Origin: Veillonellaceae bacterium
Lineage (GTDB): Bacteria; Bacillota_C; Negativicutes; UBA1444
DNA length: 35,152 bases
Assembly (NCBI GenBank): GCA_012798135.1
Contig: JAAZNU010000356.1
Coordinates: 1-35,152 of the forward strand
Direction: 5' to 3'
Part shown: positions 1-9,008 of the stretch, piece by piece
Position numbering within the stretch: position 1 is the first letter of the stretch
How the letters are laid out: the number at the start of each line of letters is the position of its first letter
Made by a program: the position numbers and the translations under genes
The notes under the pieces: generated by a model
Told to the model about the DNA's origin: nothing
The model's database searches: none
Seen by the model: only the letters and a program-made list of their open reading frames with translations

Positions 1-2574
1 AAGGCTAACTCCAAAGTCAACTTTATAATATCCACCACGTGGGCAAGTCCATTTGTAAGTACCAGTATTGAAACATCCATGAGTATCTAGTGCCGGAGTA
101 TTTAGGTTAATCTTTACAGCACTACCATTTGGAGCTAGATTCATTGTTCCTGAAAGTTCTGCTGTTGTTGCTATTTTTTCGCTTGCGGCAATTTGTGAAG
201 GCCCAGACAACCTATATATTCCAATCCAATTTTGGGATGGATAACTTGATCCATCCAATGTGCAATTTTGTGATGTGAAAATTTGCACTTTTAGGGTATC
301 TCCTGCATTACATAATACTGGAGGTGAAGAACCCATTACACTAACCACACTTGTAACATTAGCGTCAAAAAACTTTACACCCATTTTTATTTCTGATTCA
401 GAGTTTTTAACAAATCCCATTCCAATTTCGTTTGTGCCAGCCCAACTTGACGATGTGGTCCTTATTACACACGTTGCAACATAATATCCAGGAACTTTTA
501 CCGTATAAAGTCCAGTTGATGTGTTATATGCGTTATGTGTGTCAGTTATAACACTATTACATACAAACGTGTTTTGTGTTGACGCTGTTAATGATAAATT
601 TGTGTTACGTTGTAAGTGTGCCGAAACAACTCTTGTTTCTGCATCCTCAGACATTTGACAATTCGACGACCAACCTGCTATTGGAACTCTGAAGGTGGCG
701 TTTATTGTATCGTTGGTACCGAACGTTATTGGTATCGCTTGAGTAACTGCGGCATTTGATTCTAAATATGTCCCAGATTTCGCATGTACTACTATACCAA
801 CCGCAGTTGTTGATGCTACGTACTTAACTAATGCTAAATATTTTTGAACTCCGTAGTCGTTTACGTCCGCGAGACCTAATGGAATAACTTGGTGTGTTGT
901 ATCTAATATTTTTGAAGTATCTATAACATGCCCATTTGGGAGATTAATTGTTAGTTCTGCACTGTTCGGTGCACCGCTACATACTATTCTTATTTGATAT
1001 TCTCCAACATCTCCCACACGTCTCCATTTTCCAGTATATGTCACATTACTGGTCCACGATCCCGTAGGAGTCCAATTAACCCAATCGGTTACTGGCACCC
1101 CCTGCTTTATCGGATTTGGAGCCACCGAGAAATTATCAAACTTAATTCCCCATGCTGTAGTAGATGTCGACGCGATATGAATTATAAGTCTGTAGTTTGT
1201 TGCCGATAGTGGAGATGTCTGGAACTCTCCCTGCCAATGGCAAACCACGTTTGATGTGGCCGAAGGCAGTTTATACGGAACGACATTAATCAACCTAGAA
1301 TTATCTTTATCATATATCCAAACTCGTATATCCCCCTCAGACAACGTTACACTGCTTTCCCAATCGAATGATATTTTGAGCATTGATGCCGCATCAGCTC
1401 TATCAATCACAAAATCATAACTTACTCCTTGTCCTTGTCTATTCTCGGCATCCTTTGTCAGTAGGAAACTTGCTACCCCTCGCAATGGGCTTGACGTTGA
1501 TCTCGTCCAAGTCACATTCGGCGATCCGCCAGTGCCATCAATTGGGTCTACGCTAGCTGCATCGGCATATGTCGACCATCCAAATGTATCTATATATGCA
1601 TCTGGATTTAATATATAATTTATCAATGTGGTAGAATCGGAACTACCGGACCCCATTTCCTTCTCTACACCAGAATCATCTCTATAATAGAATTTATGAT
1701 CAGATTTATAATATAATCGCCCTGATCCAAGATCAGGTGTACTAGGTGAGGAAACCTCATTAAAATCTACATAATTATTAACAGAAACACTTGGGGCTGA
1801 TATATCTCCTGCAAATATTGCATCTCCGCTTGATTCCAACGACAATATTTGCGAGAGTGTTAACGCACCAGTGTGAAATAATACATTCTGGCCGCATATA
1901 TTTAGATTCCTATAGCAGTTTCCATGCTCAACAGAAGTGATATATGCTTGAGTATTATCCTGATCATATGTAAGCTCAAGCCCGGCTCCTTCACTTCGAT
2001 CACTGTTTCCGGCAACTACGCTATGGACTCCAGAAGTGCCATATGCCCTAAGCAATGAACCAAATGCGTCGACAGATCCAGATGCCCTAATCAATAATCG
2101 ATCTATGAATGTCTCATTTGGATACTCGCCGAATACAGTTTTAAAATGATAATCCCCGTCGGACACCAACCCAAATTCTGCTCTAGCCGATCCCTGGGTT
2201 CTAAAGACAATTGAACAATCGTCTTCATCTGTCTCTCGGTCCAGTACAAGATACGCGCTACCAGGATAATTGTAATTCGCTTGATACAAAGATCCTATTT
2301 TTAGAATCCTGGGCTGTGCAGGATAGCCCTGAGGAGATCCAATTATCGATCTCTGATGACCCAAGATATCTGAATCAATCAAAAGATATAATCCCAATCC
2401 ATCCAGTGTGACAATTGTATTGGGTTCAATGTAATCTACAGTCTCTATTCGGAAAAATTTCGTGCCATCTGATTGGGTTATCTGCAATTTTTGTCCAGGC
2501 CAATACTTAGCTCTTTGGTCACCTGATATGGTTACTGACAAAATGCCATGGTATGTCCAGATTTCCTCGGTCAT
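1..2574 (-). CDS. Long tail fibre or receptor-binding protein, partial (over 858 aa)
   Basis: The ATG at 2574 overlaps the spike stop (ATGA) and the frame stays open to position 1, so the C-terminus is outside the window. The N-terminus (about 1-110) looks like an attachment domain (EIWTYHGILSVTISGDQRAK). A fibre segment around residue 300 reads GRLYYKSDHKFYYRDDSG. A jelly-roll-like domain at about 360-500 contains WIYDKDNSRLINVVPYKL and ends near IKFDNFSVAPN. It is followed by WTPTGSWTSNVTYTGKWRRV near 510 and two C1q-like units: about 645-760 (DTHNAYNTSTGLYTVKVPGY) and 775 onward (LDTHGCFNTGTYKW, PRGGYY). C1q-like heads bind host surface sugars or proteins. This is the receptor-binding candidate. 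Confidence 0.85.
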   Translation of the reverse strand, partial: MTEEIWTYHGILSVTISGDQRAKYWPGQKLQITQSDGTKFFRIETVDYIEPNTIVTLDGLGLYLLIDSDILGHQRSIIGSPQGYPAQPRILKIGSLYQANYNYPGSAYLVLDRETDEDDCSIVFRTQGSARAEFGLVSDGDYHFKTVFGEYPNETFIDRLLIRASGSVDAFGSLLRAYGTSGVHSVVAGNSDRSEGAGLELTYDQDNTQAYITSVEHGNCYRNLNICGQNVLFHTGALTLSQILSLESSGDAIFAGDISAPSVSVNNYVDFNEVSSPSTPDLGSGRLYYKSDHKFYYRDDSGVEKEMGSGSSDSTTLINYILNPDAYIDTFGWSTYADAASVDPIDGTGGSPNVTWTRSTSSPLRGVASFLLTKDAENRQGQGVSYDFVIDRADAASMLKISFDWESSVTLSEGDIRVWIYDKDNSRLINVVPYKLPSATSNVVCHWQGEFQTSPLSATNYRLIIHIASTSTTAWGIKFDNFSVAPNPIKQGVPVTDWVNWTPTGSWTSNVTYTGKWRRVGDVGEYQIRIVCSGAPNSAELTINLPNGHVIDTSKILDTTHQVIPLGLADVNDYGVQKYLALVKYVASTTAVGIVVHAKSGTYLESNAAVTQAIPITFGTNDTINATFRVPIAGWSSNCQMSEDAETRVVSAHLQRNTNLSLTASTQNTFVCNSVITDTHNAYNTSTGLYTVKVPGYYVATCVIRTTSSSWAGTNEIGMGFVKNSESEIKMGVKFFDANVTSVVSVMGSSPPVLCNAGDTLKVQIFTSQNCTLDGSSYPSQNWIGIYRLSGPSQIAASEKIATTAELSGTMNLAPNGSAVKINLNTPALDTHGCFNTGTYKWTCPRGGYYKVDFGVSL

Positions 2575-3635
2575 TCCATCCATCCTTCTCCAGAATTACA
2601 ACACGGCCCATTACCATGGGTCAAACTTCCCTCAATAACACAACTTCCTGTCATCAAGACATTTTCACTATCTATTGTAACATTAGATGCCTTGATGGTA
2701 ACAGAACCATCCTGATATATTCGAACATATGCTCCCGTTGGATTATGCCGCATTTCACAGGCAATTTCCTCTCCATCGGGATATACGATTGCTTGAGAAC
2801 CTTCTTCTTCGTTTTCTTCACTATGGGCCTCTATCTTCCCACTTGGATAAAACTTTATATGCCCTCGTGGGTCTTCATCTACTTTATTCTTGATGAGGAT
2901 TGTCCCATCTTCGTCGAAAATCGCCAACGACCCACAATGATGATGAAATTTGGTTCTCCATGCCGGATCTGTCTCGGATTCCGTTTCATCCGAGAAAAAC
3001 TTGAGATAAGTCCCACCGTCTATTCTATCAATCGTCCGGCATTCCTCACAGACCTCATCATGGCCTTTGTATCCATATGGGCATGAATGAACAAATGATA
3101 GATCTCTTTTTTTGTCAAAATACTTAAAGCATATCGGATTTTTCTGAGGAAATGGATGATCCACCCAATTAAATTCGGTGTCTTTTGATTGTGTGGGTGG
3201 ATTCCACTTGGTGATCTTATATACTATATCATAGATATCATCGATTGTGCTACTGGGCCTACATACTGGTTGCTGATATACATTTGGTAAAGTTCCTATG
3301 ATAATCGGCACATTCGCATGTAGATAAATCACCAGCACCAAATCTCCAACTTTTGGAGTCCAAGGATTCCCAGTAGCATTTCCGTGGTCTCTCTGGAGAA
3401 CAAGTGCCCTATCGTATACCTTCAATTTTTTTTCGTCATCTACCGGATCAGTGACATCTCTTAAATGGACTTTGACTACATTAAAATTGTAGTCTCCTCC
3501 CCCTGAACCACCTCTGGTATAGATCCATTTGTTCCTGTGGGGATAGATCTGATCTACTTGGCATATAGCCGGATGTAATGGCTTCGCCAGATATGCATCC
3601 GTAAGGCTCTCGGTTCCTTCTCGTGCAAACGACAT
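2571..3635 (-). CDS. Baseplate spike protein with OB fold and beta-helix tail
   Basis: The protein pierces the envelope during infection. Residues about 20-120 form an OB-like domain (NFNVVKVHLRD, PKVGDLVLVIYLHANVPIII, GTLPN), as in gpV/gp5 spikes. Residues about 180-200 have a Cys/His cluster (CPYGYKGHDEVCEEC), and HHHC is near 232, so a metal may be bound. The C-terminus has beta-helix-like repeats (GAYVRIYQDGSVTIKASNVT, then IDSENVLMTGSCVIEGSL) for the needle. ATG 3635 has GGTGAT at 5 nt; a TTG at 3641 is less likely. The stop overlaps the fibre start as ATGA. Confidence 0.8.
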   Translation of the reverse strand: MSFAREGTESLTDAYLAKPLHPAICQVDQIYPHRNKWIYTRGGSGGGDYNFNVVKVHLRDVTDPVDDEKKLKVYDRALVLQRDHGNATGNPWTPKVGDLVLVIYLHANVPIIIGTLPNVYQQPVCRPSSTIDDIYDIVYKITKWNPPTQSKDTEFNWVDHPFPQKNPICFKYFDKKRDLSFVHSCPYGYKGHDEVCEECRTIDRIDGGTYLKFFSDETESETDPAWRTKFHHHCGSLAIFDEDGTILIKNKVDEDPRGHIKFYPSGKIEAHSEENEEEGSQAIVYPDGEEIACEMRHNPTGAYVRIYQDGSVTIKASNVTIDSENVLMTGSCVIEGSLTHGNGPCCNSGEGWME

Positions 3636-3641
3636 ATCCAA

Positions 3642-4022
3642 TCACCACTCCGGCCATCCATAAGATATCGTCCCAAAAACGACATTTGACTCATCCCATG
3701 GATAAACCAACCATAGTTCACTGGAATTCCCAATGGTGAGCAATTGATCTCCTGATCTCAGAACGGCAACTGGGGTGTCCTCTTCGAACCAATAGTAGAG
3801 ATCATACTCCCCCGAAGGTGAAAAATCGCTGATAACCATAGTATCGCGGATGCTTAAATCTTCATTGATCTTTGCCAATAACCGCTCGAACTCTGATTTC
3901 GATACGAAATATACAACTCGATAACCTAACTTACGAGTCCATGCACAAGGCTTATTGGTACTCTGATCAAGAAAGATTTTTTTATAAACCTCTTGATTGG
4001 GGGTAACATCTATGGGTGGCAT
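3642..4022 (-). CDS. Small tail-baseplate protein (126 aa)
   Basis: The ATG at 4022 overlaps the hub stop (TGATG) and has GGGAG at 6 nt, so it is preferred over the earlier start at 4061. The protein begins MPPIDVTPNQEVYKKIFLDQ and is mixed alpha-beta (KLGYRVVYFVSKSEFERLLA, then DTMVISDFSPSGEYDLYYWF) ending GTISYGWPEW. It lies between hub and spike genes, so a baseplate role is likely. No named family is recognised. Confidence 0.65.
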   Translation of the reverse strand: MPPIDVTPNQEVYKKIFLDQSTNKPCAWTRKLGYRVVYFVSKSEFERLLAKINEDLSIRDTMVISDFSPSGEYDLYYWFEEDTPVAVLRSGDQLLTIGNSSELWLVYPWDESNVVFGTISYGWPEW

Positions 4023-5161
4023 CAATCTCCCTTTTTGGCAATGGTTAGATATGCTTTCCATCCAGATGCAGAGAACTCTATTCTCTTGGCTATGACAGTT
4101 CCATAAATCATTGTACTTCCTTGACTAATGGAAGCATAATCTCCTAATTTATATGCTATGAACTCAGTCAATGCCGGCGCAATACCAATAAACTCAGGGT
4201 TTGCCAGGTTTAAATCAGTTTGACTACTGGCCATCACGATGGCTTGTGCTTGCATATTGGCATCATTACGCCCCAACAATCCTTGATTCACAATGGTGGG
4301 AGCCCGATAGACAGCCGTTTCAGATGAATAATCCGACATTACTGCTCTTATTGGAATAGTATCCATTATCTCGCTTCCCGGATTCGGGGCCTGTATAGCA
4401 TCGTTCCCACCGGCGATCACCACGGCACGATTCACATAACCTATTTTATTCAATCCATATGATGGGAGTGTGATCTTATCGGAATAATCGATCCGCTCTC
4501 CGCTGATGCTATTTCCAGGTGGCTCGAAATGAAATATTGAGGAATCCGTCGACGACTGATACTCAATCCACCATTCACACCCTGATAACAATGCAAGATA
4601 ATCCAGGATCTCACGGATTTTTACTGAGCCGGATTTAAACGTGTTCATTACGTTTACATCATTTATAACCTTGATTACTACGCCTTCGAATCTCGCATTT
4701 TGTATTCCTTCAAATGCATCGAGAACCTTTTTTACTGCTTCACTGACTTTAGTCTTATCGAATACTAAATCTTCCTTTATATATGAGGATGCCAGATCAT
4801 CCTCTATGATGCCTCCCTGAATCCTGACGTTATATAAATCATACTCAACTCTCTGGACTATGCCTTTGCAAATCGGGAAGACATCTCGATACACCAAAAC
4901 AGGTTTATCAGAATCCGCACTAGCAGTGTAACCTTCGTCTATCAACTGGATGCTTATTATATCCTCAATCACCCATTGACCCGTGAATTTATGCTTAATA
5001 TTATCCAGCACGATGTTGATCTGCTGTCCGTCGGTGGTTTGGCCGTGGCTGATCTGGAGTTCAATTAGATCAGGATACACACCTTCAGGCGGATCTTCTG
5101 AATCTGGATAATATGTATTGGAGATCAAAACACTTCCAATCTTAATTAGATATTTAATCAA
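4022..5161 (-). CDS. Baseplate hub protein (gpD/gp27-like)
   Basis: This 379-residue protein corresponds to the hub that joins tube and spike. Its order of beta domains (LIELQISHGQTTDGQQINIV, then GIVQRVEYDLYNVRIQGGII, then VKIREILDYLALLSGCEWWI) and a C-terminal domain (AYKLGDYASISQGSTMIYG) match late control D or gp27-like proteins. TTG 5161 has GAGGT 7 nt upstream. The stop overlaps the next ATG as TGATG. It is followed by the spike, as usual. Confidence 0.8.
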   Translation of the reverse strand: MIKYLIKIGSVLISNTYYPDSEDPPEGVYPDLIELQISHGQTTDGQQINIVLDNIKHKFTGQWVIEDIISIQLIDEGYTASADSDKPVLVYRDVFPICKGIVQRVEYDLYNVRIQGGIIEDDLASSYIKEDLVFDKTKVSEAVKKVLDAFEGIQNARFEGVVIKVINDVNVMNTFKSGSVKIREILDYLALLSGCEWWIEYQSSTDSSIFHFEPPGNSISGERIDYSDKITLPSYGLNKIGYVNRAVVIAGGNDAIQAPNPGSEIMDTIPIRAVMSDYSSETAVYRAPTIVNQGLLGRNDANMQAQAIVMASSQTDLNLANPEFIGIAPALTEFIAYKLGDYASISQGSTMIYGTVIAKRIEFSASGWKAYLTIAKKGD

Positions 5162-5172
5162 GTGTCTTACCT

Positions 5173-5541
5173 CTATCCGTCATACGCTTCTATCAATTCC
5201 ATAGTCCAGCGCATGACATTTTTATCTCCTGGTTCCTGGATGCCTGATAAATTCTCGATATAACAAGGGCCAACGAATCTATCAGTCTCTACATAATGGG
5301 GACCAGCATCCATCTTCATTAACTTATTTGATGATTCTTCGCTTGTGGTAGTGAACTCCAATCGCAATTTTACTAAACTCTGAGGCTGAGTGCACTGTGT
5401 TTTCGGCTTGGGTAATGTATCATGGACAACAATATTAAAATCCTTACTATATGTTATCTTTTGTGGATTTGGATCGGGGCAAATTAACTCTTCTCCTAAA
5501 ATCAATCCCCCTATTCTAACTGGTATCCCCTGAGTCCCCAA
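5173..5541 (-). CDS. Tail or baseplate protein between tape measure and hub (122 aa)
   Basis: A TTG at 5541 is preceded by AAGGAGGTGAT, the best ribosome-binding site in the window. The sequence (GIPVRIGGLILGEELICPDP, then SLVKLRLEFTTTSEESSN, then VMRWTMELIEAYDG) is beta-rich and fits small tail-tube-initiator proteins found here in contractile tails. It is one of the few proteins without helices of note. The function is assigned from position, with no unique motif. Confidence 0.65.
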   Translation of the reverse strand: MGTQGIPVRIGGLILGEELICPDPNPQKITYSKDFNIVVHDTLPKPKTQCTQPQSLVKLRLEFTTTSEESSNKLMKMDAGPHYVETDRFVGPCYIENLSGIQEPGDKNVMRWTMELIEAYDG

Positions 5542-5545
5542 AGCA

Positions 5546-8182
5546 TCACCTCCTTAAGAAAAATCTATTCTCGCGCCTCATTGTATTGATAATAAGTCGC
5601 TCGATCTCGTTTTTAAGTGTAGTCGAAAGCTCATCTATCCGATCGCGTGAATCCACACGTGGAGAATCTATATTGATATTTATTACTGGAGTAGATACAA
5701 CACTTCGAAACGAAGTGTCATTATTGTACAATTCCTCAATTGCTTTTCCAATCGGCCCAGGTCCTCGTTTGGTTATGGCCTGGGGGAGGATCTCTTCGGA
5801 CTCATGAACCAGGCCATTGAATAGCCCATTTGAAGCAAAATAGCCTCCCACATCAAATGGTCCAAGAACATTTTGAGCACCGCCCTTTAACCAGTCCCAG
5901 ACAGCCGAAGCAGTTCGCTCGGTTACTCCATTACCATAAAACTCTTTTATGTATTCTTGTTCGGCCTCACGGATATCTGCTTCAGAAACATATTCTGGTA
6001 ACTCGACTCTTTCGCCTCCCGCTTTTTTTGCGAGTAGCTTTAGAGTCTCAGGGTTCTCGCGTACCGATGGCGAAATATTCTCATTTACTTCCAGGCGATT
6101 GATCAGATTTTCTTCAGATGGTCCGCCAGTGATGATGTTATTAACTGTCTCGTTCCTGATTATGCCACTATTTGATCTTGCTGTCTCATATGCTAATTTT
6201 GCTTCCCGAATATCGATGTCTGATATGCCTTCTGGCTTGGTTCCTACTTTATTACCAGAGACGTAATCCGCAAGCCATTTCAATTGCTCAGGATTCTCCC
6301 GTACTGATGAAGTGATGTGTTCGTTATTCTGAAGGGAATTTATCAGATCATTCTCAGTAACACCACCCCAAATTCCTTTAATAGCATTTGCAATAGCTTC
6401 CGGCAAACCAGCTATGATTTTCTGTATCTCATTAGGAATGTTGAGAACTGCATCCTTGACGGAGATAATACTCTCCCAAACCCATCGTAGGGTGTCGTAT
6501 ATCCATCCGAGGGTCTTGCTCAAGAAATCAAATACTGATCTGAGTATATCAACTCCATTGTTGATTAACTCCAGCATCTTAGGTAAGATATCCTCAAAGA
6601 GGATAAGCGGCGGAAACAAGGCTTTAACGGCAATACCTACCATTGGATTAGACAACCATGGAAACGCATTGACCAATTCTTTCTTCAGAACATCGAAAAA
6701 CTTGAATATCTGCGAGAAATCTCCCTGGAAGATAGCCCCGATATCAATTGAATCGAGTGCTTTCTGGAACGATTCTGTAATCTTCTGGAGCCATCCCATC
6801 CGGTATGCAATGAGAAGCAACACTGCCGCAATTGCAACAAACACAAATATAACAGGATGGGCAACTAATACTGTTAAAAATCCACTTGCCGCAGCTTGTG
6901 CAAAAGCAAACATCTTCCCTAAGACGAGTGGCACTTTGGTTACTAAATCCAGTTTAGTAACAGCAAGTCTCACATCGTTTATAGTGTCCCGCAGACCGAT
7001 AACTGATGCCCATGCAGATCGAAATACATTCGCAACAACCAATACGGATGATACAATAAGTGTCAGTGTGACCACAACACCCACTCCCCACGCAGCCCAC
7101 CTATTGCCCTCTATAAATGTGGCTATCTTCTCCATTACTTCGGATAATTGTAACATCATCGGAATCATCGTATTTCCGATAGCCTGGGCTGTGTTTGACA
7201 CATTGGAATAGAATTTCTCCCACATGGTCAGGGTATCTTCTGGCATAGCTCCATAACCACTAGCCTGATTTATGATATCCTTTCCAAGAGCCAATTGATT
7301 TGCTCGATTATCCACGAGTTCTTGATAATTGGCAGGGAGTTCTCCTTTATACTCTTTTAATATACTATCGAGAGCTTCTTGTCGTTCTTTTCCAACATCC
7401 AATACTCCAACATGGGTCAACTCTTTCAGAGAAGAATAATCCCCCGATTTGATTACCTGAGCAAGAGCTGTAGCCGATGTTATGCCGAGTTCTTGTAGTC
7501 TTGTGCGATTAACCCTAAAGAACTTCTCCGTGCTCACCGTGAGACGCTCTACTTCTTCAGGACCAGATGCATAAGCTGCATATAATTGCGCTATGGAAGC
7601 ACGTGCTGATCTAGATATTCCTGGCACTCGCTCTTCCTCTGCGAGCCATTTCTTCAAACCTTCTGTGGCCCAACCACGTACTTCCGCATATTTCATCAGC
7701 TCATTCGTGGCCTGATCATAAGTCATCGCCAATTCTGGAACCTTCACGACGAACGCAAAGGATGCCATTGCCGCAAAGAGACCAGACATAGCAAATCTCT
7801 CGGCACGCATCGTATCGCCGAGAGAACGAATGCCACTCTTGGTCTTTTTGATTTTCTCTGCGGCATCTTCTGAGGATTTTCCAAGTTCTTCGAGCTTCTC
7901 AGAATGTTCTCCTATTGCGGATACATCTTCTGCGGAGCCGATTGTAGTATCAATGTTGACTTTCGGAGTGGTTTTTTGGATCTGGGATACAGTTTTTTTT
8001 ATCTGGTTTGAAGCCTGATTCATTGCCTGGACATTATTCTGAGTGGCAACATCGACCTTAAGCACAAGAGGATTCTTGCCTTTCTCCTCAAGTTTTGTAT
8101 ACAGATTTAGAATATTCTGTATATCTGCTAAAGCATCTCCAATGACCTTTATGCTTAATGTTGCACTTCGAATATCAGACAT
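5546..8182 (-). CDS. Tape measure protein
   Basis: This 878-residue protein sets tail length and passes DNA into the cell. The first 130 residues hold a coiled coil (QNNVQAMNQASNQIKKTVSQ). Membrane-like segments lie at about 365-395 (WAAWGVGVVVTLTLIVSSVL) and 435-465 (VIFVFVAIAAVLLLIAYRMG). Residues about 605-675 and 685-752 are a tandem duplication with LIN-L--NE-I--SVRENPE-LK-LA and DIREA. The C-terminus is DRIDELSTTLKNEIERLIIN and a basic end. At 878 codons a tail of roughly 130 nm would be expected by the usual ruler rule (about 1.5 Angstrom per residue). The start ATG overlaps the chaperone stop. Confidence 0.9.
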   Translation of the reverse strand: MSDIRSATLSIKVIGDALADIQNILNLYTKLEEKGKNPLVLKVDVATQNNVQAMNQASNQIKKTVSQIQKTTPKVNIDTTIGSAEDVSAIGEHSEKLEELGKSSEDAAEKIKKTKSGIRSLGDTMRAERFAMSGLFAAMASFAFVVKVPELAMTYDQATNELMKYAEVRGWATEGLKKWLAEEERVPGISRSARASIAQLYAAYASGPEEVERLTVSTEKFFRVNRTRLQELGITSATALAQVIKSGDYSSLKELTHVGVLDVGKERQEALDSILKEYKGELPANYQELVDNRANQLALGKDIINQASGYGAMPEDTLTMWEKFYSNVSNTAQAIGNTMIPMMLQLSEVMEKIATFIEGNRWAAWGVGVVVTLTLIVSSVLVVANVFRSAWASVIGLRDTINDVRLAVTKLDLVTKVPLVLGKMFAFAQAAASGFLTVLVAHPVIFVFVAIAAVLLLIAYRMGWLQKITESFQKALDSIDIGAIFQGDFSQIFKFFDVLKKELVNAFPWLSNPMVGIAVKALFPPLILFEDILPKMLELINNGVDILRSVFDFLSKTLGWIYDTLRWVWESIISVKDAVLNIPNEIQKIIAGLPEAIANAIKGIWGGVTENDLINSLQNNEHITSSVRENPEQLKWLADYVSGNKVGTKPEGISDIDIREAKLAYETARSNSGIIRNETVNNIITGGPSEENLINRLEVNENISPSVRENPETLKLLAKKAGGERVELPEYVSEADIREAEQEYIKEFYGNGVTERTASAVWDWLKGGAQNVLGPFDVGGYFASNGLFNGLVHESEEILPQAITKRGPGPIGKAIEELYNNDTSFRSVVSTPVININIDSPRVDSRDRIDELSTTLKNEIERLIINTMRRENRFFLRR

Positions 8183-8516
8183 CTACTTCGAACCCCATGC
8201 TTCTACGTGCTTCTCTTATTCTCTCCAGAGCTTTCTCTCGTGTTAATGACTTCCGAGTTTCCGTTGCCTTCTTCACACGCTCCTTGAACTGATCTATAGT
8301 TTCGGCTCCTTGTAATGATCTCTCGAACTCCTCCACAGATATCGTTCGGCGTTCGGAGCGATTGATCCCCTTGCTCTTATCTTCTCCTCCGGTCATGCAA
8401 AATGCCTGGGCTTGGCATATCAACGAGATCTGGGCCGGGGTTAAATCTTCGATCCCCTTATTGAATTTATAACCAGAAACATGAAGAACTATGAACTGTT
8501 TTCCTTCGACGGAGTT
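8175..8516 (-). CDS. Tail assembly chaperone, -1 frame extension (113 aa)
   Basis: This frame has no independent start with a ribosome-binding site near its beginning; it is read after -1 slippage at TTTTTTA. It continues NSVEGKQFIVLHVSGYKF, then NKGIEDLTPAQISLICQAQA, and ends in a basic helical tail (KSLTREKALERIREARRSMG). The fused product is about 262 residues. The LTPAQISLI-QAQ helix is common in the T part of G/GT chaperones. Its end overlaps the tape measure start by 8 nt. Confidence 0.75.
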   Translation of the reverse strand, partial: NSVEGKQFIVLHVSGYKFNKGIEDLTPAQISLICQAQAFCMTGGEDKSKGINRSERRTISVEEFERSLQGAETIDQFKERVKKATETRKSLTREKALERIREARRSMGFEVDV

Positions 8517-8962
8517 AAAAAATTTTTTATATCGCCCATCGAGATTTCGAGAATCTTCTGACCGATGATCTGAAGCGAACCACTCATCAGAAGTTCCACG
8601 GCCATTACCTTCGAAGGTTCTCCTGGGAGATCTCGGCTTGGGTTATCGACCATCTCCCTGAGGTCTTGATTTACAACTCCCCTTTTCGCAAGGGATCTGT
8701 ATAACCTCTGATTGGCTCTATCCAATTTTGTCAGAACCTCAGGCTTGTCGATAATCAATTTATTTATGCGATCCTCGTCCATAGAAGAATTCGGGTCAAT
8801 CCCGATTTCTCCCATGACTCCTAGAATCCCAGCTTCAGATCGACATTCGGCCATCTCTATGTCGCTCAATGGCCGGATTGTAACTACATCCTGGTAAGCC
8901 GGCAAAAATACATCTTCTCTGTGATCGATACCTTTAATTATGGCTTCTTTGGTTATGGGCAT
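8489..8962 (-). CDS. Tail assembly chaperone, zero-frame product (157 aa)
   Basis: This is the short product of the chaperone pair that helps the tape measure and tube assemble. The N-terminal part (DVVTIRPLSDIEMAECRSEA) resembles tail chaperones; the middle is helical and the last part reads MGDIKNFLTPSKENSS. GGAGTG lies 8 nt before the ATG. Just before its stop, TTTTTTA at 8516-8522 allows -1 slippage into the second frame, as in the lambda G/GT system. About 9 codons after the slip site the zero frame ends at TAG. Confidence 0.8.
   Translation of the reverse strand: MPITKEAIIKGIDHREDVFLPAYQDVVTIRPLSDIEMAECRSEAGILGVMGEIGIDPNSSMDEDRINKLIIDKPEVLTKLDRANQRLYRSLAKRGVVNQDLREMVDNPSRDLPGEPSKVMAVELLMSGSLQIIGQKILEISMGDIKNFLTPSKENSS
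8516..8522 (-). promoter_or_regulatory. Programmed -1 ribosomal frameshift site (TTTTTTA)
   Basis: In the zero frame the sequence reads aaT TTT TTA, an exact X XXY YYZ heptamer. Slippage by -1 joins the first 149 codons to the downstream frame, which is open from here to 8175. The gene position between tube and tape measure is where such sites are conserved in tailed viruses. A small upstream stretch of A's adds to the slippery run. No stimulatory structure was worked out. Confidence 0.8.
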
Positions 8963-8976
8963 ATTACTTACACTCC

Positions 8977-9008
8977 AAAAAAGAGAACCACTTTTAAAGT
9001 GGTTCTCT
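8977..9008 (-). terminator. Hairpin terminator after the tail tube gene
   Basis: Thirteen-bp arms (AGAGAACCACTTT and its complement) flank a very short loop at 8982-9008 and include the tube stop codon. On the minus strand TTTTTT follows directly (8977-8982). It mirrors the hairpin after the capsid gene and probably lowers transcription of the chaperone and tape measure. Confidence 0.65.

Noticed and set aside
2553..3086. 177-codon open frame on the plus strand
   Set aside because: It is antisense to the spike gene, which has clear domains, and shows no start signal.
6414..7211. 265-codon open frame on the plus strand
   Set aside because: It lies fully inside the tape measure gene, has no ribosome-binding site, and its product has the low-complexity Thr/Ser/Asn mix typical of an antisense shadow.
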